In this document: one piece after another, positions 1-8,082 of the stretch
How positions within the stretch are numbered: the first letter of the stretch is position 1
Layout: each line of letters starts with the position of its first letter
DNA from: Streptomyces palmae
GTDB taxonomy: Bacteria; Actinomycetota; Actinomycetes; Streptomycetales; Streptomycetaceae
Reading direction: 5' to 3'
Assembly (NCBI RefSeq): GCF_004684805.1
Contig: NZ_SRID01000004.1
Coordinates: forward strand, 1-62,222
DNA length: 62,222 nt
The notes under the pieces: model-generated
The model's input: only the letters and a program-made list of their open reading frames with translations
The model's database searches: none
What the model was told of the DNA's origin: nothing
Program-made: the position numbers and the translations under genes

Positions 1-238
1 GGGTTCGCACGGGGTGGGGTGGCAGTGGGCACGTCGAGAACTTCGTGAAGAGCCCGGCAGGCTCGGAAGCGGAGTCGGCGCCGGCGTGGTCACCGGCCGA
101 GGCCGGGCAGGTGCCGAGGGGTCGGTGCTGCCCGCGGAGTCCCGTTCCGGACGGGGCCGAGCCGGCCAGCAGTCCCTCATCCTCACAGAAGCGGCGGGCC
201 GGTGAGGGGCGGCCGAGGCCGCCGAGGGCACCTCGGGA
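1..238. other. No supported gene at the left edge
   Basis: I see no convincing coding sequence here. Several overlapping open frames run through the stretch, as is usual in DNA this rich in GC, but none shows a recognisable protein. The tail of a gene beginning left of the window could end at the TGA at 46-48, but this cannot be tested from the sequence given. Confidence 0.4.
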
Positions 239-273
239 CCCGGGGACCCCTTGGCCCGCAAGGGATCCCCGGG
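239..273. terminator. Strong hairpin, likely terminator of an upstream gene
   Basis: The arms 239-253 and 259-273 pair over 15 positions with one C/A mismatch around a 5-base loop (GCCCG). No U-tract follows, as is common in streptomycetes. It lies 170 bases before the first real gene, and an alternative TTG start at 251 falls inside it, which argues against translation starting there. Confidence 0.55.
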
Positions 274-445
274 CCCCGGTGAGGTTGACCACAGGGGCGC
301 CCGGCGGGGCCGGGCTGTGCGCCCGGTCACTCCCGTTCGGGCGCCCACCTCACCGCCCTGCGGCCCCGCTTGTGGAATGGCACACTTTCTCCCGGTACGA
401 GGAATTCCAGGCGCCATCCGCGGAGCCGGCGAAGGAGCGATCCCC

Positions 446-1465
446 ATGCGGAGTTCCGTTCGGCAACCGCCCCGCGTCCTGGTGCTGCGGGCACTGGGGC
501 TCGGCGATCTGCTCACCGCCGTGCCCGCGCTGCGCGCCCTGCGGCGGGCCCACCCGGACCACGCACTGGTGCTCGCCGCGCCCGGCCGGCTGGCCGAGGC
601 GGCAGGGGCCACGGGCCTGGTGGACCGGCTGCTGCCCACCGGGGACGGGCCCGGCAGACCGGTTCCGCCCCGACTCGACTGGTCCGGCCCGCCCCCCGAG
701 GTGGCGGTGGACCTGCACGGCAACGGCCCGCTCAGCCACCGGCTGCTCAGCGCGCTGGCGCCGGGACGGCTGCTCGCCTACGCCCACTCCGCGATTCCCG
801 GCGTCCCCGGGCCCCCGTGGCGGGAGGACGAGCACGAACGGGCCCGCTGGTGCCGGCTGCTGGCCTGGTACGGACTCCCCGCCGACCCCGACGACCTCCG
901 CATCCCGGTGCCGCGGCGGCGGTCCCCCGCGCCCGGCGCCCTGGTCATCCACCCCGGCGCGGACGCCCCGGCCCGGCGCTGGCCGCCCGAGCGGTACGCC
1001 GCCGTGGCCCGCGCCCTGCACACCGCGGGCCACCGGGTGGTCATCACCGCAGGCGCCGGAGAGGGCCCACTGGCCCGGCGCGTGGCCACCCTGGCCGGAC
1101 TGCCCGCCCGCTCCGCTCTGCTGGGCGGTGCCGCCGACGTGCCCTTCGCCGACCTGGCCGCGCTGGTCGCCCAGGCCCGCGCGGTGCTCGCCGGCGACAC
1201 CGGCCTGGCCCACCTGGCCAGCGCCCTGGGCACCCCCTCGGTGACGCTCTTCGGCCCGGTCGCCCCCCGCCTGTGGGGGCCGCCCCCGCTGCCGCTCCAC
1301 CGCGTGCTGTGGCACCCGGACCCCGGCGATCCGCCGCGCCCCGGTGACGCCCACGGCGGCCATCCCGACGCCCGGCTGCTGCGCATCACCACCGCCGAGG
1401 TCCTCGGCGCCGTCGCGGACCTGCTCGCGGCGGGCCGGGACATCGCCGCCCCGGTGGCGCCGTGA
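446..1465 (+). CDS. Glycosyltransferase family 9 protein
   Basis: A 339-residue protein of the GT9 (heptosyltransferase-like) family, which moves a sugar from a nucleotide donor onto a cell-surface glycan at the cytoplasmic face. Visible family signatures are GLGDLLTAVPALRALRRAHP near the N-terminus (first Rossmann fold), VIHPGA with a following RRWPPERYAAVA stretch opening the donor-binding half, and AGDTGLAHLASALGTPSVTLFGP near residue 250, split here as the usual D-T/S-G-x-x-H donor site. The ATG at 446 is preferred over upstream starts because GGAG lies just before it and the longer frame would begin inside a hairpin. The stop overlaps the next gene's GTG by four bases, so the two are translationally coupled. 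The acceptor sugar cannot be deduced. Confidence 0.82.
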   Translation: MRSSVRQPPRVLVLRALGLGDLLTAVPALRALRRAHPDHALVLAAPGRLAEAAGATGLVDRLLPTGDGPGRPVPPRLDWSGPPPEVAVDLHGNGPLSHRLLSALAPGRLLAYAHSAIPGVPGPPWREDEHERARWCRLLAWYGLPADPDDLRIPVPRRRSPAPGALVIHPGADAPARRWPPERYAAVARALHTAGHRVVITAGAGEGPLARRVATLAGLPARSALLGGAADVPFADLAALVAQARAVLAGDTGLAHLASALGTPSVTLFGPVAPRLWGPPPLPLHRVLWHPDPGDPPRPGDAHGGHPDARLLRITTAEVLGAVADLLAAGRDIAAPVAP

Positions 1466-2397
1466 ACACCAGGGTGCTGCTCACCGGATGGTTCAGCTTT
1501 CTGCACGGCGAGGTCACGGCGGGCGACCTGCTGGCGGAGGCCAGCGTCCGGCAGGCCCTGAGCGAGGCGGCCGTCGCCGTGGAGACGGCCTGGTCGCCGG
1601 TGTTCCGCCCGGGGGCGCTGCGCCTGGAGGCCGCGGATCCGGACCGGTTCAGCCATCTGGTGTTCGCCTGCGGGCCGGTGCACTCCACCCCCGGCCCGGG
1701 TGCGGGGCCCAGCCCGCTGCTGGAACTGCACGCCCGTTTCGCACGCTGCCGGCGCATCGCGGTCGGGGTCTCCGTCACCGATCCGGCGGATCCGGCGGTC
1801 ACCGGCTTCCACGAGGTGCTGGCCCGGGACACGCCGGGCGTCCCGGTCGCCTCCCTCGACCTCAGCCTCCACGCCCCGCTGCCGGACCGGCTGCCCCCGC
1901 TCGTCGGGGTGATCCTCACCGAGGGCCAGCACGAGTACGGACCGCGCCGGCTGCACGCCGGGGTGTCGAAGGCGCTGACCGACTGGCTGGGCGGGTCGGA
2001 CGCGGCCACCGTCGTCCTGGACACCCGTCTGGACAGCCGGGACTGGCGCCTGCCCACCCGGCCCGAGCATCTGCAGGCGGCGCTGGTCCGACTGGACGCG
2101 GTGGTCACCACCCGGCTGCACGGGCTCGTCCAGGCACTGCGCGCCGGGACCCCGGTGCTGGCCGTCGACCCGGTGGCCGGCGGAGCCAAGGTCAGCGCAC
2201 AGGCGGCGGCCCTGCGCTGGCCCGCGCTGCTGCCCGGCGAGCGGCTGCGGACCGCCGACCTCGACCGGCTGCTGGCCTGGTGCCTGTCGGCGGACGGCCG
2301 CGCCGCGGCGGCCCGCCACACCGCGCCGCCGCGGGGCAGCGAGCTGCTGACCGGCCTGGTGCGCGAGGTGCTGGCGCACTCCGGCGGCGACCGGTGA
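1462..2397 (+). CDS. Polysaccharide pyruvyl transferase-like protein
   Basis: A 311-residue protein coupled to the GT9 gene through a GTGA overlap. It resembles the polysaccharide pyruvyl transferase superfamily, whose members add ketal-linked pyruvate to sugars or act as related GT-B-fold enzymes. The main sign is VVTTRLHGLVQALRAGTP near residue 215, the conserved R-L-H-G donor-binding block, followed by LAVDP. The N-terminal half carries LTGWFSFLHGEVTAGDLLAE, in the place where the family has its G-x-x-N-x-G-D segment. Together with the upstream gene it suggests decoration of a cell-wall or capsular glycan. Sequence agreement is limited to these blocks, so the reaction is inferred. Confidence 0.62.
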   Translation: MNTRVLLTGWFSFLHGEVTAGDLLAEASVRQALSEAAVAVETAWSPVFRPGALRLEAADPDRFSHLVFACGPVHSTPGPGAGPSPLLELHARFARCRRIAVGVSVTDPADPAVTGFHEVLARDTPGVPVASLDLSLHAPLPDRLPPLVGVILTEGQHEYGPRRLHAGVSKALTDWLGGSDAATVVLDTRLDSRDWRLPTRPEHLQAALVRLDAVVTTRLHGLVQALRAGTPVLAVDPVAGGAKVSAQAAALRWPALLPGERLRTADLDRLLAWCLSADGRAAAARHTAPPRGSELLTGLVREVLAHSGGDR

Positions 2398-2445
2398 AGG
2401 GGGGACCGCCGGCAGCGGTGGGGGACCGACCGCCGGCAGTCCCGG

Positions 2446-2964
2446 TCAGAACAGGCCGCGGTAGGCGCCGCGGTGACGCAGCAGCGGCCGGCCGCCGGTG
2501 TGCCGTGCGTGGCGTACGTCCCCGACCAGGATGGTGTGGTCGCCGCCGGGGTGGGTCTCGTGCACCCGGCAGACGATCGTGGCGACCGCCCCGTCCAGGA
2601 CCGGCACGCCCTCGCGGACGTGGTGGGCCACGCCCGCGAAGCGCTCCAGGAGCGGGCCCTGGGCGAAGGCCGTGGACAGTTCGGCCATGGTGTCGGCGAG
2701 CACGTTCACCGCGAACGCCCGGTGCCGCAGGATCTCCGCCAGGGTGCCGGAGCCGTTGGCCACGCAGACCAGGACGAGCCGGGGCGCCAGGGACAGCGAG
2801 GCCACGGCGCTGGTCGTCATGCCCACGGGACCGGCCGCGGCCATGGTGGTGAGCACCGTGACCCCCGCGGGGAGTTCGGCCATGGCATCGCGGAACCGCT
2901 GCTGGTCGGGGTCCAGGCACGGCCGGGTGCCGCGCGGGGCGCGGGGAACGGTGGAGGAGGCCAT
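2446..2964 (-). CDS. Flavin reductase (two-component type)
   Basis: A 172-residue flavin reductase-like protein. Such enzymes use NAD(P)H to reduce free FMN or FAD, which then diffuses to a partner oxygenase. Family marks are LPAGVTVLTT near residue 31, GMTTSAVASLSLAPRLVLVC around residues 48-67 (flavin-binding loop) and FAVNVLADTM with a trailing LLERFAG. Its ATG at 2964 abuts the TAG of the fatty acyl-AMP ligase, so it is the last gene of the nine-gene operon. Its presence beside an acyl-CoA-dehydrogenase-fold protein without the normal catalytic Glu suggests that the two form a two-component monooxygenase; this pairing is inference. Confidence 0.85.
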   Translation of the reverse strand: MASSTVPRAPRGTRPCLDPDQQRFRDAMAELPAGVTVLTTMAAAGPVGMTTSAVASLSLAPRLVLVCVANGSGTLAEILRHRAFAVNVLADTMAELSTAFAQGPLLERFAGVAHHVREGVPVLDGAVATIVCRVHETHPGGDHTILVGDVRHARHTGGRPLLRHRGAYRGLF

Positions 2965-4635
2965 CTAGGTCAGCTCCCCGGCCGTGTAGCGCTCGCGCAG
3001 CTTGGCGCGCTGGCGCTTGCCGCTGGTGGTCCGCGGGATCCGGCCGCGGCGCACCACGACCACCTCGCGCGGAGTGAAGCCGAAGGCCTGGCGTACGAGC
3101 ATGGCGACCTCCCCCTTGATCCTGGCGGCGGCCTCGCCCCGCGCCTTGCTCTCCACCACGGCCACGACCTGCTCGCCGGAGTCGTCCGTGTGGGAGAAGA
3201 CGGCGCTGTTGCCCGCCTCGATGTCGGGGTGGGCCTCGATGGCCTGCTCGACGTCGTAGGGGGGCAGGTTGCGGCCGCGGACGATGAGCATCTCCTTGAG
3301 CCGGCCGACGATGTACAGGTCGCCGTCGCGCTGGAAGCCGAGGTCGCCGGTGGCGTGGGTGCGGGCGTCGACCGGTCGGGGGGCGCCGTCGGGCCCGAGG
3401 TAGCCGGCCATGACCGAGTCGCCGCGCAGATGCACCTCGCCGATCTCGTTCTCCGCGCAGCCGCCGCCGTCGGGGCGGCGGACCTCGATCTCCAGGCCGC
3501 CGACGGGCCGGCCGCAGGCCACCACGGTGATGTCGGGCCGGCCGTCCCGGGCGTCGGTGACCCGGTTGTGGTGGTGCAGCTCGGAGCGGTCCAGCCGCAG
3601 GGCCTTGACCCGGCCCCAGCTCAGCTCCGCGGACGGACGGCGCGCCAGGGACATGGTGGAGGCGAGCACCGTCTCGGCCATGCCGTAGCAGGGGATGAGG
3701 GCGCTCTCGTCCAGCCCGTGCGGGGCGAAGGCGTCGCGGAAGTCGGTCAGCACCGGGAACGGGATGGGTTCGGCGCCCACATGGGCCTGCCGCAGCGAGG
3801 ACAGGTCCAACTCCGCCAGGGGCGTTCGCCGGTGGCGGTCGGCGGCGGAGCGGTACCCGAACGGGGGCGCGCTGGTGATGGTCGCGCGGCGTTCGGAGAT
3901 GTGCCGCAGCCAGGACAGCGGGTCGCGCACGAAGCCGATGGGCGTCATCAGGTCCAGGGGCGTGCCGCTGTGCAGGGCGGTGAGGGCCACGACGAAGCCC
4001 ATGTCGTGGTGGAGCGGCAGCCAGTTGCAGATGCGGTCGCCGCCGGGGTGGCGGTGCAGCTCGAAGGCTTCGGTCAGCGCGGTGACGTTCGCGGTGACCT
4101 GCGCGTAGGTCAGGGCGGCGGCACGGGGCGCGGAGGTGGAGCCGGAGGTGAGCTGGATGTGGTGGAGGTCGTTCGGCCGCGGGGCGGCGGGCTGGGTCGC
4201 GGGGTCCCCGTCCAACTCGGCGGGGGTCAGGTACACCGGGCCGGCGATCGCCGCCAGGGCCCGCGCGGTCGCCTCGTCCGGGGCGATGACCGCGGCCGGT
4301 CCGACCGCGGAGACCACGGCGGCGAACTGGCGCATGCCGGGGGACCGGGGATCCTCCGGGTTGGGCGGCGAGACCACGGTGCACGGGACGAAGCCGCCCA
4401 GCAGGCAGCCGGCGAGCGCGGTGAAGTACGCGGGGCCGGTCGGCATCGGCAGCAGCACCCGGTCCTGGAAGCGCACCCCGCGGGCGCTGAGGGCACCGGC
4501 CGCCCTGCGGGCCTGCTGGGCCAGGTCCGCGTAGCGCAGTCCACCGGTGACTCCTCGGGAGTCGAGGAAGCTGAGGCCCTCTTGGTGGCCGCCGAGGAGC
4601 CGGTAGTCCAGCACGGGCTGCGCGAGCGTGGTCAC
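2965..4635 (-). CDS. Fatty acyl-AMP ligase (FAAL-type)
   Basis: A 556-residue adenylate-forming enzyme. FAALs activate a fatty acid with ATP and hand the acyl group to a carrier protein rather than to CoA. The ATP motif reads LTSGSTSAPRAAALTY, followed by WLPLHHDMGFV, which is typical of FAALs; YGMAETV and TGDLGFQRDGDLYIVGR mark the second half, and TSGKRQRAKLR at the end carries the C-terminal Lys. The GTG at 4635 overlaps the ACP stop by GTGA, which fixes the start despite a longer open frame upstream. Position next to the ACP strongly suggests that this ACP is its acceptor. Chain length cannot be read from the sequence. Confidence 0.9.
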   Translation of the reverse strand: MTTLAQPVLDYRLLGGHQEGLSFLDSRGVTGGLRYADLAQQARRAAGALSARGVRFQDRVLLPMPTGPAYFTALAGCLLGGFVPCTVVSPPNPEDPRSPGMRQFAAVVSAVGPAAVIAPDEATARALAAIAGPVYLTPAELDGDPATQPAAPRPNDLHHIQLTSGSTSAPRAAALTYAQVTANVTALTEAFELHRHPGGDRICNWLPLHHDMGFVVALTALHSGTPLDLMTPIGFVRDPLSWLRHISERRATITSAPPFGYRSAADRHRRTPLAELDLSSLRQAHVGAEPIPFPVLTDFRDAFAPHGLDESALIPCYGMAETVLASTMSLARRPSAELSWGRVKALRLDRSELHHHNRVTDARDGRPDITVVACGRPVGGLEIEVRRPDGGGCAENEIGEVHLRGDSVMAGYLGPDGAPRPVDARTHATGDLGFQRDGDLYIVGRLKEMLIVRGRNLPPYDVEQAIEAHPDIEAGNSAVFSHTDDSGEQVVAVVESKARGEAAARIKGEVAMLVRQAFGFTPREVVVVRRGRIPRTTSGKRQRAKLRERYTAGELT

Positions 4636-4976
4636 GCGTCCCCCCTCCGCTCCGCGGTACCGGCGGCCTTGGCCGCCTTGGCCGCCTTGGTCTCGGCTTT
4701 CTCGCGTACGAAGTCGACGAGCTCGCCGACCTTCTTGAAGGCGAATGCCTTCTGCTCGGGGATGAACACCCGGAAGCTCGTCTCCAGGAAGCTCATCGCG
4801 GCGACCAGGGTGAGCGAGTCCAGCGGCAGGCTCAGCAGCGGTGTGTCCCGGTCGATGGCGTCGAGGTCGACCTGGGCGAGGTCGGCCGCGTCGAGGACCT
4901 CGGTGAGAGCCTTGCGCAGGGTGGCCAGGACCTCGTCGTCGGTGGGCACGGCGGGGGAAGGGGTGGCGGCGGTCAC
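4632..4976 (-). CDS. Acyl carrier protein
   Basis: A 114-residue stand-alone acyl carrier protein. The phosphopantetheine site is LPLDSLTLVAA, with the modified Ser at about residue 54, preceded by an acidic helix and followed by a second helix ending near residue 90. The C-terminal tail is an unusual Lys/Ala-rich extension (ETKAAKAAKAAGTAERR), absent from ordinary fatty-acid ACPs and possibly a flexible tether. The GTG start overlaps the upstream acyl-CoA-dehydrogenase-like stop, and the stop overlaps the ligase start, so all three are coupled. Probable role: carrier for the acyl intermediate made by the FAAL and acted on by the other operon enzymes. Confidence 0.9.
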   Translation of the reverse strand: MTAATPSPAVPTDDEVLATLRKALTEVLDAADLAQVDLDAIDRDTPLLSLPLDSLTLVAAMSFLETSFRVFIPEQKAFAFKKVGELVDFVREKAETKAAKAAKAAGTAERRGDA

Positions 4977-6172
4977 GGCCGGGTGTCTCCTGTCGGGATG
5001 GTGACGGTGTCACTGCGGGGGTCCAGGCCGAGGGCCGCTTTGCCGATCATGTCGCGCAGCGCGTCGAGGTTGCTGCCCATGACGGCACCGGCGCGGGCGT
5101 CGCGGTAGTGGCGCTCCAGCGGGTTGGCGCGGAGGAAGCCGTGGCCGCCGGTGACCTGCATGGCGGTGTCGGCCACGTTGATGGCGGCCTTGTTGCACAC
5201 GTACTTGGTGGTGTTCAAGGCGCCCAGGACCTCCAGCGGGTCGTTCTCCGCGGTCCAGGCCCCGTGCAGCAGGGTGAGGCGGGCGGTGTGGATGGCGGTG
5301 GCCATGTCCGCGATGTGCAGGCGTACGCCCTGGAAGGCGGCCAGCGGTTGGCCCGTGGGGGCCAGCTTGCGGCGCATCACATGGTCGTTGGCGAAGGACT
5401 GCGCGGCCCGTGCGATGCCCAGGGACGCCGCCGCCAGGCCGAGGATGAGGGCGGGCAGGGCATGGGTGAGGCGGGGCATGCCGCCGCCCGGGCCGCCGAC
5501 GCAGTGGTCGAAGGGGACGCGGCAGTCCAGCAGCAGGGTGTTGGCGCTGTTGGCGCGCATGCCCATGGCGTCCCAGGTCTCCTTGACCGCGAGGCCCTCC
5601 ACACCGGCGGGGACGACGGCCATGGTCTGGCTGCGGCGGAAGTCCTCCTCACCGCTGTGCGCGTTGATGACGTAGTAGTCGGCGTGCCCGGCGCCGGTGC
5701 AGAACGCCTTGGTGCCGGCCAGGTGCACCTCCTCGCCGTCCACCGCGGCTCGCAGTTGGGGGATGAGGATGTTGCCGCCGGTGCCGGGCTCGGAGAAGCC
5801 CCAGCTGAGCAACGCGCCGTCGGCGGTGATCTCCTTGAGGACCCGCGCGGCCAGCGGGTTGTCGGCGGCGTCCGCGGCCAGCAGCCGGGCGGCCCCGGAG
5901 TGCATGGCGAAGACGAGGGCGGTGGATCCGCAGGCCTCGGCGAGTTCCGCCACCGCCAGGGACCAGGCGGTCAGGTCGGCTCCGGTGCCGCCGTACTCGG
6001 TGGGTACGAGCAGACCCAGCAGTCCGGCCTCGTGCAGGTCGGTGATGTTCTGCCGCGGGAAGGTGCCGGAGCGGTCGTGCTCGGCGGCGCGCGGCGCCAG
6101 GCAGCGGCGGGCCACCGCACGGGCCTGGTCGATGATGTCTTGCTGGTCGCTGCTCAAAGCGAGGTCAACCAT
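4973..6172 (-). CDS. Acyl-CoA dehydrogenase-fold flavoprotein without the usual catalytic Glu
   Basis: A 399-residue protein with the full acyl-CoA dehydrogenase architecture: N-terminal helical domain, middle beta domain with GFSEPGTGGN and the flavin-contacting WDAMGMRANSANTLL, and C-terminal helices with VTGGHGFLRANPLERHYRDA. In ordinary members the segment after YRDA carries an E-G-T-S block whose Glu abstracts the alpha proton. Here the aligned residues are AGAVMGSN, with Gly where Glu is expected. That loss is typical of ACAD-fold enzymes that are not dehydrogenases, such as flavin monooxygenases supplied by a separate reductase, and a flavin reductase ends this operon. Alternatively a base elsewhere may substitute, as in isovaleryl-CoA dehydrogenase. 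Its substrate is probably ACP-bound. Confidence 0.85.
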   Translation of the reverse strand: MVDLALSSDQQDIIDQARAVARRCLAPRAAEHDRSGTFPRQNITDLHEAGLLGLLVPTEYGGTGADLTAWSLAVAELAEACGSTALVFAMHSGAARLLAADAADNPLAARVLKEITADGALLSWGFSEPGTGGNILIPQLRAAVDGEEVHLAGTKAFCTGAGHADYYVINAHSGEEDFRRSQTMAVVPAGVEGLAVKETWDAMGMRANSANTLLLDCRVPFDHCVGGPGGGMPRLTHALPALILGLAAASLGIARAAQSFANDHVMRRKLAPTGQPLAAFQGVRLHIADMATAIHTARLTLLHGAWTAENDPLEVLGALNTTKYVCNKAAINVADTAMQVTGGHGFLRANPLERHYRDARAGAVMGSNLDALRDMIGKAALGLDPRSDTVTIPTGDTRP

Positions 6173-6181
6173 GAGGATCTC

Positions 6182-7024
6182 CTAAGGGGACGCTGTCACC
6201 GGCTGCTGGGAGCGGAGTACGGCGACGCGCTCTGCCAAGGCGGTGCGAGGGTGGAAGCGGGCATCGACGATCACCTCGCCACCGGGCGCCGGCGCGGCGG
6301 GTGCGGTGGCGTAGACGGCGTTGCCGTAGACCGTCAGCGGGGGCTGGTGCGGACGGTCGGCCACCGCGATGGGCTCGAGGTGGCCGTGCCCGAGTTGCCA
6401 GCGGTGGGTCGCCGAGATGGCGAGCGGTGTGTCGCAGGCGGACCGGCAGGCCGTCAGCGGGAGTCGGTGGTGCCGCGCGGTGGGGCAGGAGCGTGCCCAG
6501 GCCAGCGGGACGGCGTCGGTCAGCCGCCGTATCCGCCAGTGCGCCTCCCGCGGTACGACCGCCGTGGGGTCGGCTTCGAGCACCCGGGGGCCGAGGCCCT
6601 CCAGTTCGCCGAGGAAGGCGGGCTCGTACACGATGGGCTCCAGGACGCTCCTGGGGTTCTCGGCCGCGTCGTGGGGCCGGCCGGGAAGCAGGGCCAGGCC
6701 GACGGCCAGTTCGCAGTCGGGCAGGTCGACCGCGGCCAGCGCGGCCAGTGTTCCCAGGTCGTTGACGGTCACCGTCAGCGCTCCGTGCCGGGCCAGCCCG
6801 ACGGCCAGCTCGACCAGTGCCTCGGCGCCGCGCTGCCAGGCCGCCGGCAGCACCAGGCCGGCCCGCAGCCCCGCCCCGCGCACCCGCTCCAGGGCAGGGC
6901 CGAGCGCGGCCGCGTCCGGGAGCTTGGCCGCACAGCCCTCCTGCCCGATGCTGATCGCGTCCACCGCCAGGCCCAGGACCTCGTCCAGCCGGTCGGGCGT
7001 GGAAAGTCGCACTTCAACTGTCAT
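6182..7024 (-). CDS. U32-family Fe-S protein, UbiV-like
   Basis: A 280-residue protein I place in the U32 peptidase-like superfamily as a UbiV-type subunit. Four Cys stand at residues 31, 180, 193 and 197; as I recall, the [4Fe-4S] ligands of E. coli UbiV are Cys39, 180, 193 and 197, so the C-terminal triad spacing is the same. The N-terminus (EVRLSTPDRLDEVLGLAVDA, then ISIGQEGC) fits the TIM-barrel opening. UbiU-UbiV is an O2-independent hydroxylase pair in ubiquinone synthesis. This organism type makes menaquinone, so a different substrate is expected. It lies 13 bases after the UbiU-like gene and 9 bases before the flavoprotein gene. Overall similarity is low; the call rests on Cys pattern and context. 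Confidence 0.62.
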   Translation of the reverse strand: MTVEVRLSTPDRLDEVLGLAVDAISIGQEGCAAKLPDAAALGPALERVRGAGLRAGLVLPAAWQRGAEALVELAVGLARHGALTVTVNDLGTLAALAAVDLPDCELAVGLALLPGRPHDAAENPRSVLEPIVYEPAFLGELEGLGPRVLEADPTAVVPREAHWRIRRLTDAVPLAWARSCPTARHHRLPLTACRSACDTPLAISATHRWQLGHGHLEPIAVADRPHQPPLTVYGNAVYATAPAAPAPGGEVIVDARFHPRTALAERVAVLRSQQPVTASP

Positions 7025-7037
7025 CCGGACCTCCCGG

Positions 7038-8078
7038 TCACACGTGGGCGCGGCGGTGCGGGGTGTCGCGGAAGCGGCAGCGCTGCTTCTCGCACATGCG
7101 CGGCACCCAGCCCATCTGCCACGTCAGCTCGATCCGGTCGATGTCCTCGATGGTCTGCTTGGTGCTCCAGCCCCTGGCGATGCCGTCGAGGGCTCGCCGG
7201 TACATCTGCGTGATCTTGGCGTTCTGGCGGACGATGGGGCTCTCCCGGCCCGGGATCTGCAGGGCGGTCACTCCCAGGGCCACCAGGGCGGGCACATCGC
7301 ACAGGGCGCAGTCCGAGGCGCCGTCCAGGAACGCCGCCAGATCCTCGGCCGCGCCGCCGGCCGTGCCGCCCCGGTATCCGGCGCGGCAGCCGAGCCCGGC
7401 GCCGCGCTGGTCCGGCAGCCGGCAGGAGTGGCAGCTCGCCCCCGATCCGGTCTGCACCGGCACCTCGACCTCGAGTCCGTCCACGGCGCAGAAGGCCGCG
7501 ATCTCGTCCAGGCCCATTCCGTGGGGGACCACGACGCGCCGGAACCCGTAGGTCTCCCGCAGGTACCGGGCGGCCGAGACGGTGGTCACCCCCAGGCCGG
7601 AGGCCGCCACCAGGGGCGTGTCCGGGTGGTCCCGGGCGATCCAGCGGGCGGTGGACAGGGCGCCGACCACCACGGTGTCGGCGCCCGCCTCGACGCCCTG
7701 CGCCACATGGGCCAGGAAGTGGGCGCGGGATGCGGCGCCGACGGCGGGCGCGTCCGCGCACAGGTGCACCCGCAGGCCCGCCTCGTGCGCCTGCGTGATG
7801 ATCTCCTTGAGCAGGCGCCGGTTGGAGATCTGGGTCGGCTCGCCGTCCCGCCTGCCGGGCAGGGCGTCGAAGCTGCCGCCCTGCCCGGCCGGGGCGCGGT
7901 GGGCGACGTAGATCTCGTCGGCGCCGCCGGCGATCTGCAGTTCCAGCATCTGCAGATTGCGTACGGGGGCGTTCAGGGCGACCCGCGCGGCGGCGGTGGG
8001 CTCGGGCAGCCGGACGAAGGGCGCCTCGCGCTCGGTGTGGCCGGGGGCCATCTTCCATTGCTCGCTTACTGCGGTCAT
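7038..8078 (-). CDS. U32-family Fe-S protein, UbiU-like
   Basis: A 346-residue member of the U32 peptidase-like family (a GTG one codon upstream is an equally possible start). The barrel opens with LNAPVRNLQMLELQIAGGAD followed by EIYVAHRAP, matching the G-A-D-x-V/I-Y strand of the family. The Fe-S region has ASCHSC, then GAGLGCRAGYR, then CALCDVPALVALGVTALQIP, closing with GR: Cys near residues 216, 219, 231 and 260 and the terminal I-x-G-R hallmark. Family members such as UbiU, RlhA and TrhP bind [4Fe-4S] and hydroxylate rings or RNA without O2, some using prephenate as oxygen source. Its partner is probably the UbiV-like protein encoded next. An extra pair of Cys (MCEKQRC) near the C-terminus is unusual. 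Confidence 0.8.
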   Translation of the reverse strand: MTAVSEQWKMAPGHTEREAPFVRLPEPTAAARVALNAPVRNLQMLELQIAGGADEIYVAHRAPAGQGGSFDALPGRRDGEPTQISNRRLLKEIITQAHEAGLRVHLCADAPAVGAASRAHFLAHVAQGVEAGADTVVVGALSTARWIARDHPDTPLVAASGLGVTTVSAARYLRETYGFRRVVVPHGMGLDEIAAFCAVDGLEVEVPVQTGSGASCHSCRLPDQRGAGLGCRAGYRGGTAGGAAEDLAAFLDGASDCALCDVPALVALGVTALQIPGRESPIVRQNAKITQMYRRALDGIARGWSTKQTIEDIDRIELTWQMGWVPRMCEKQRCRFRDTPHRRAHV

Positions 8079-8082
8079 CACT

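Noticed and set aside
45..1244. Long open frame on the plus strand over the GT9 gene
   Set aside because: It is Pro/Arg-rich and overlaps the well-supported glycosyltransferase in another frame; a typical shadow in GC-rich DNA.
778..2379. Long minus-strand open frame over the first two genes
   Set aside because: Low-complexity antisense composition; both plus-strand genes have clear family motifs.
2473..5004. 843-codon plus-strand open frame
   Set aside because: It is antisense to the flavin reductase, ligase and ACP genes, with Gly/His/Val-rich shadow composition and no domain.
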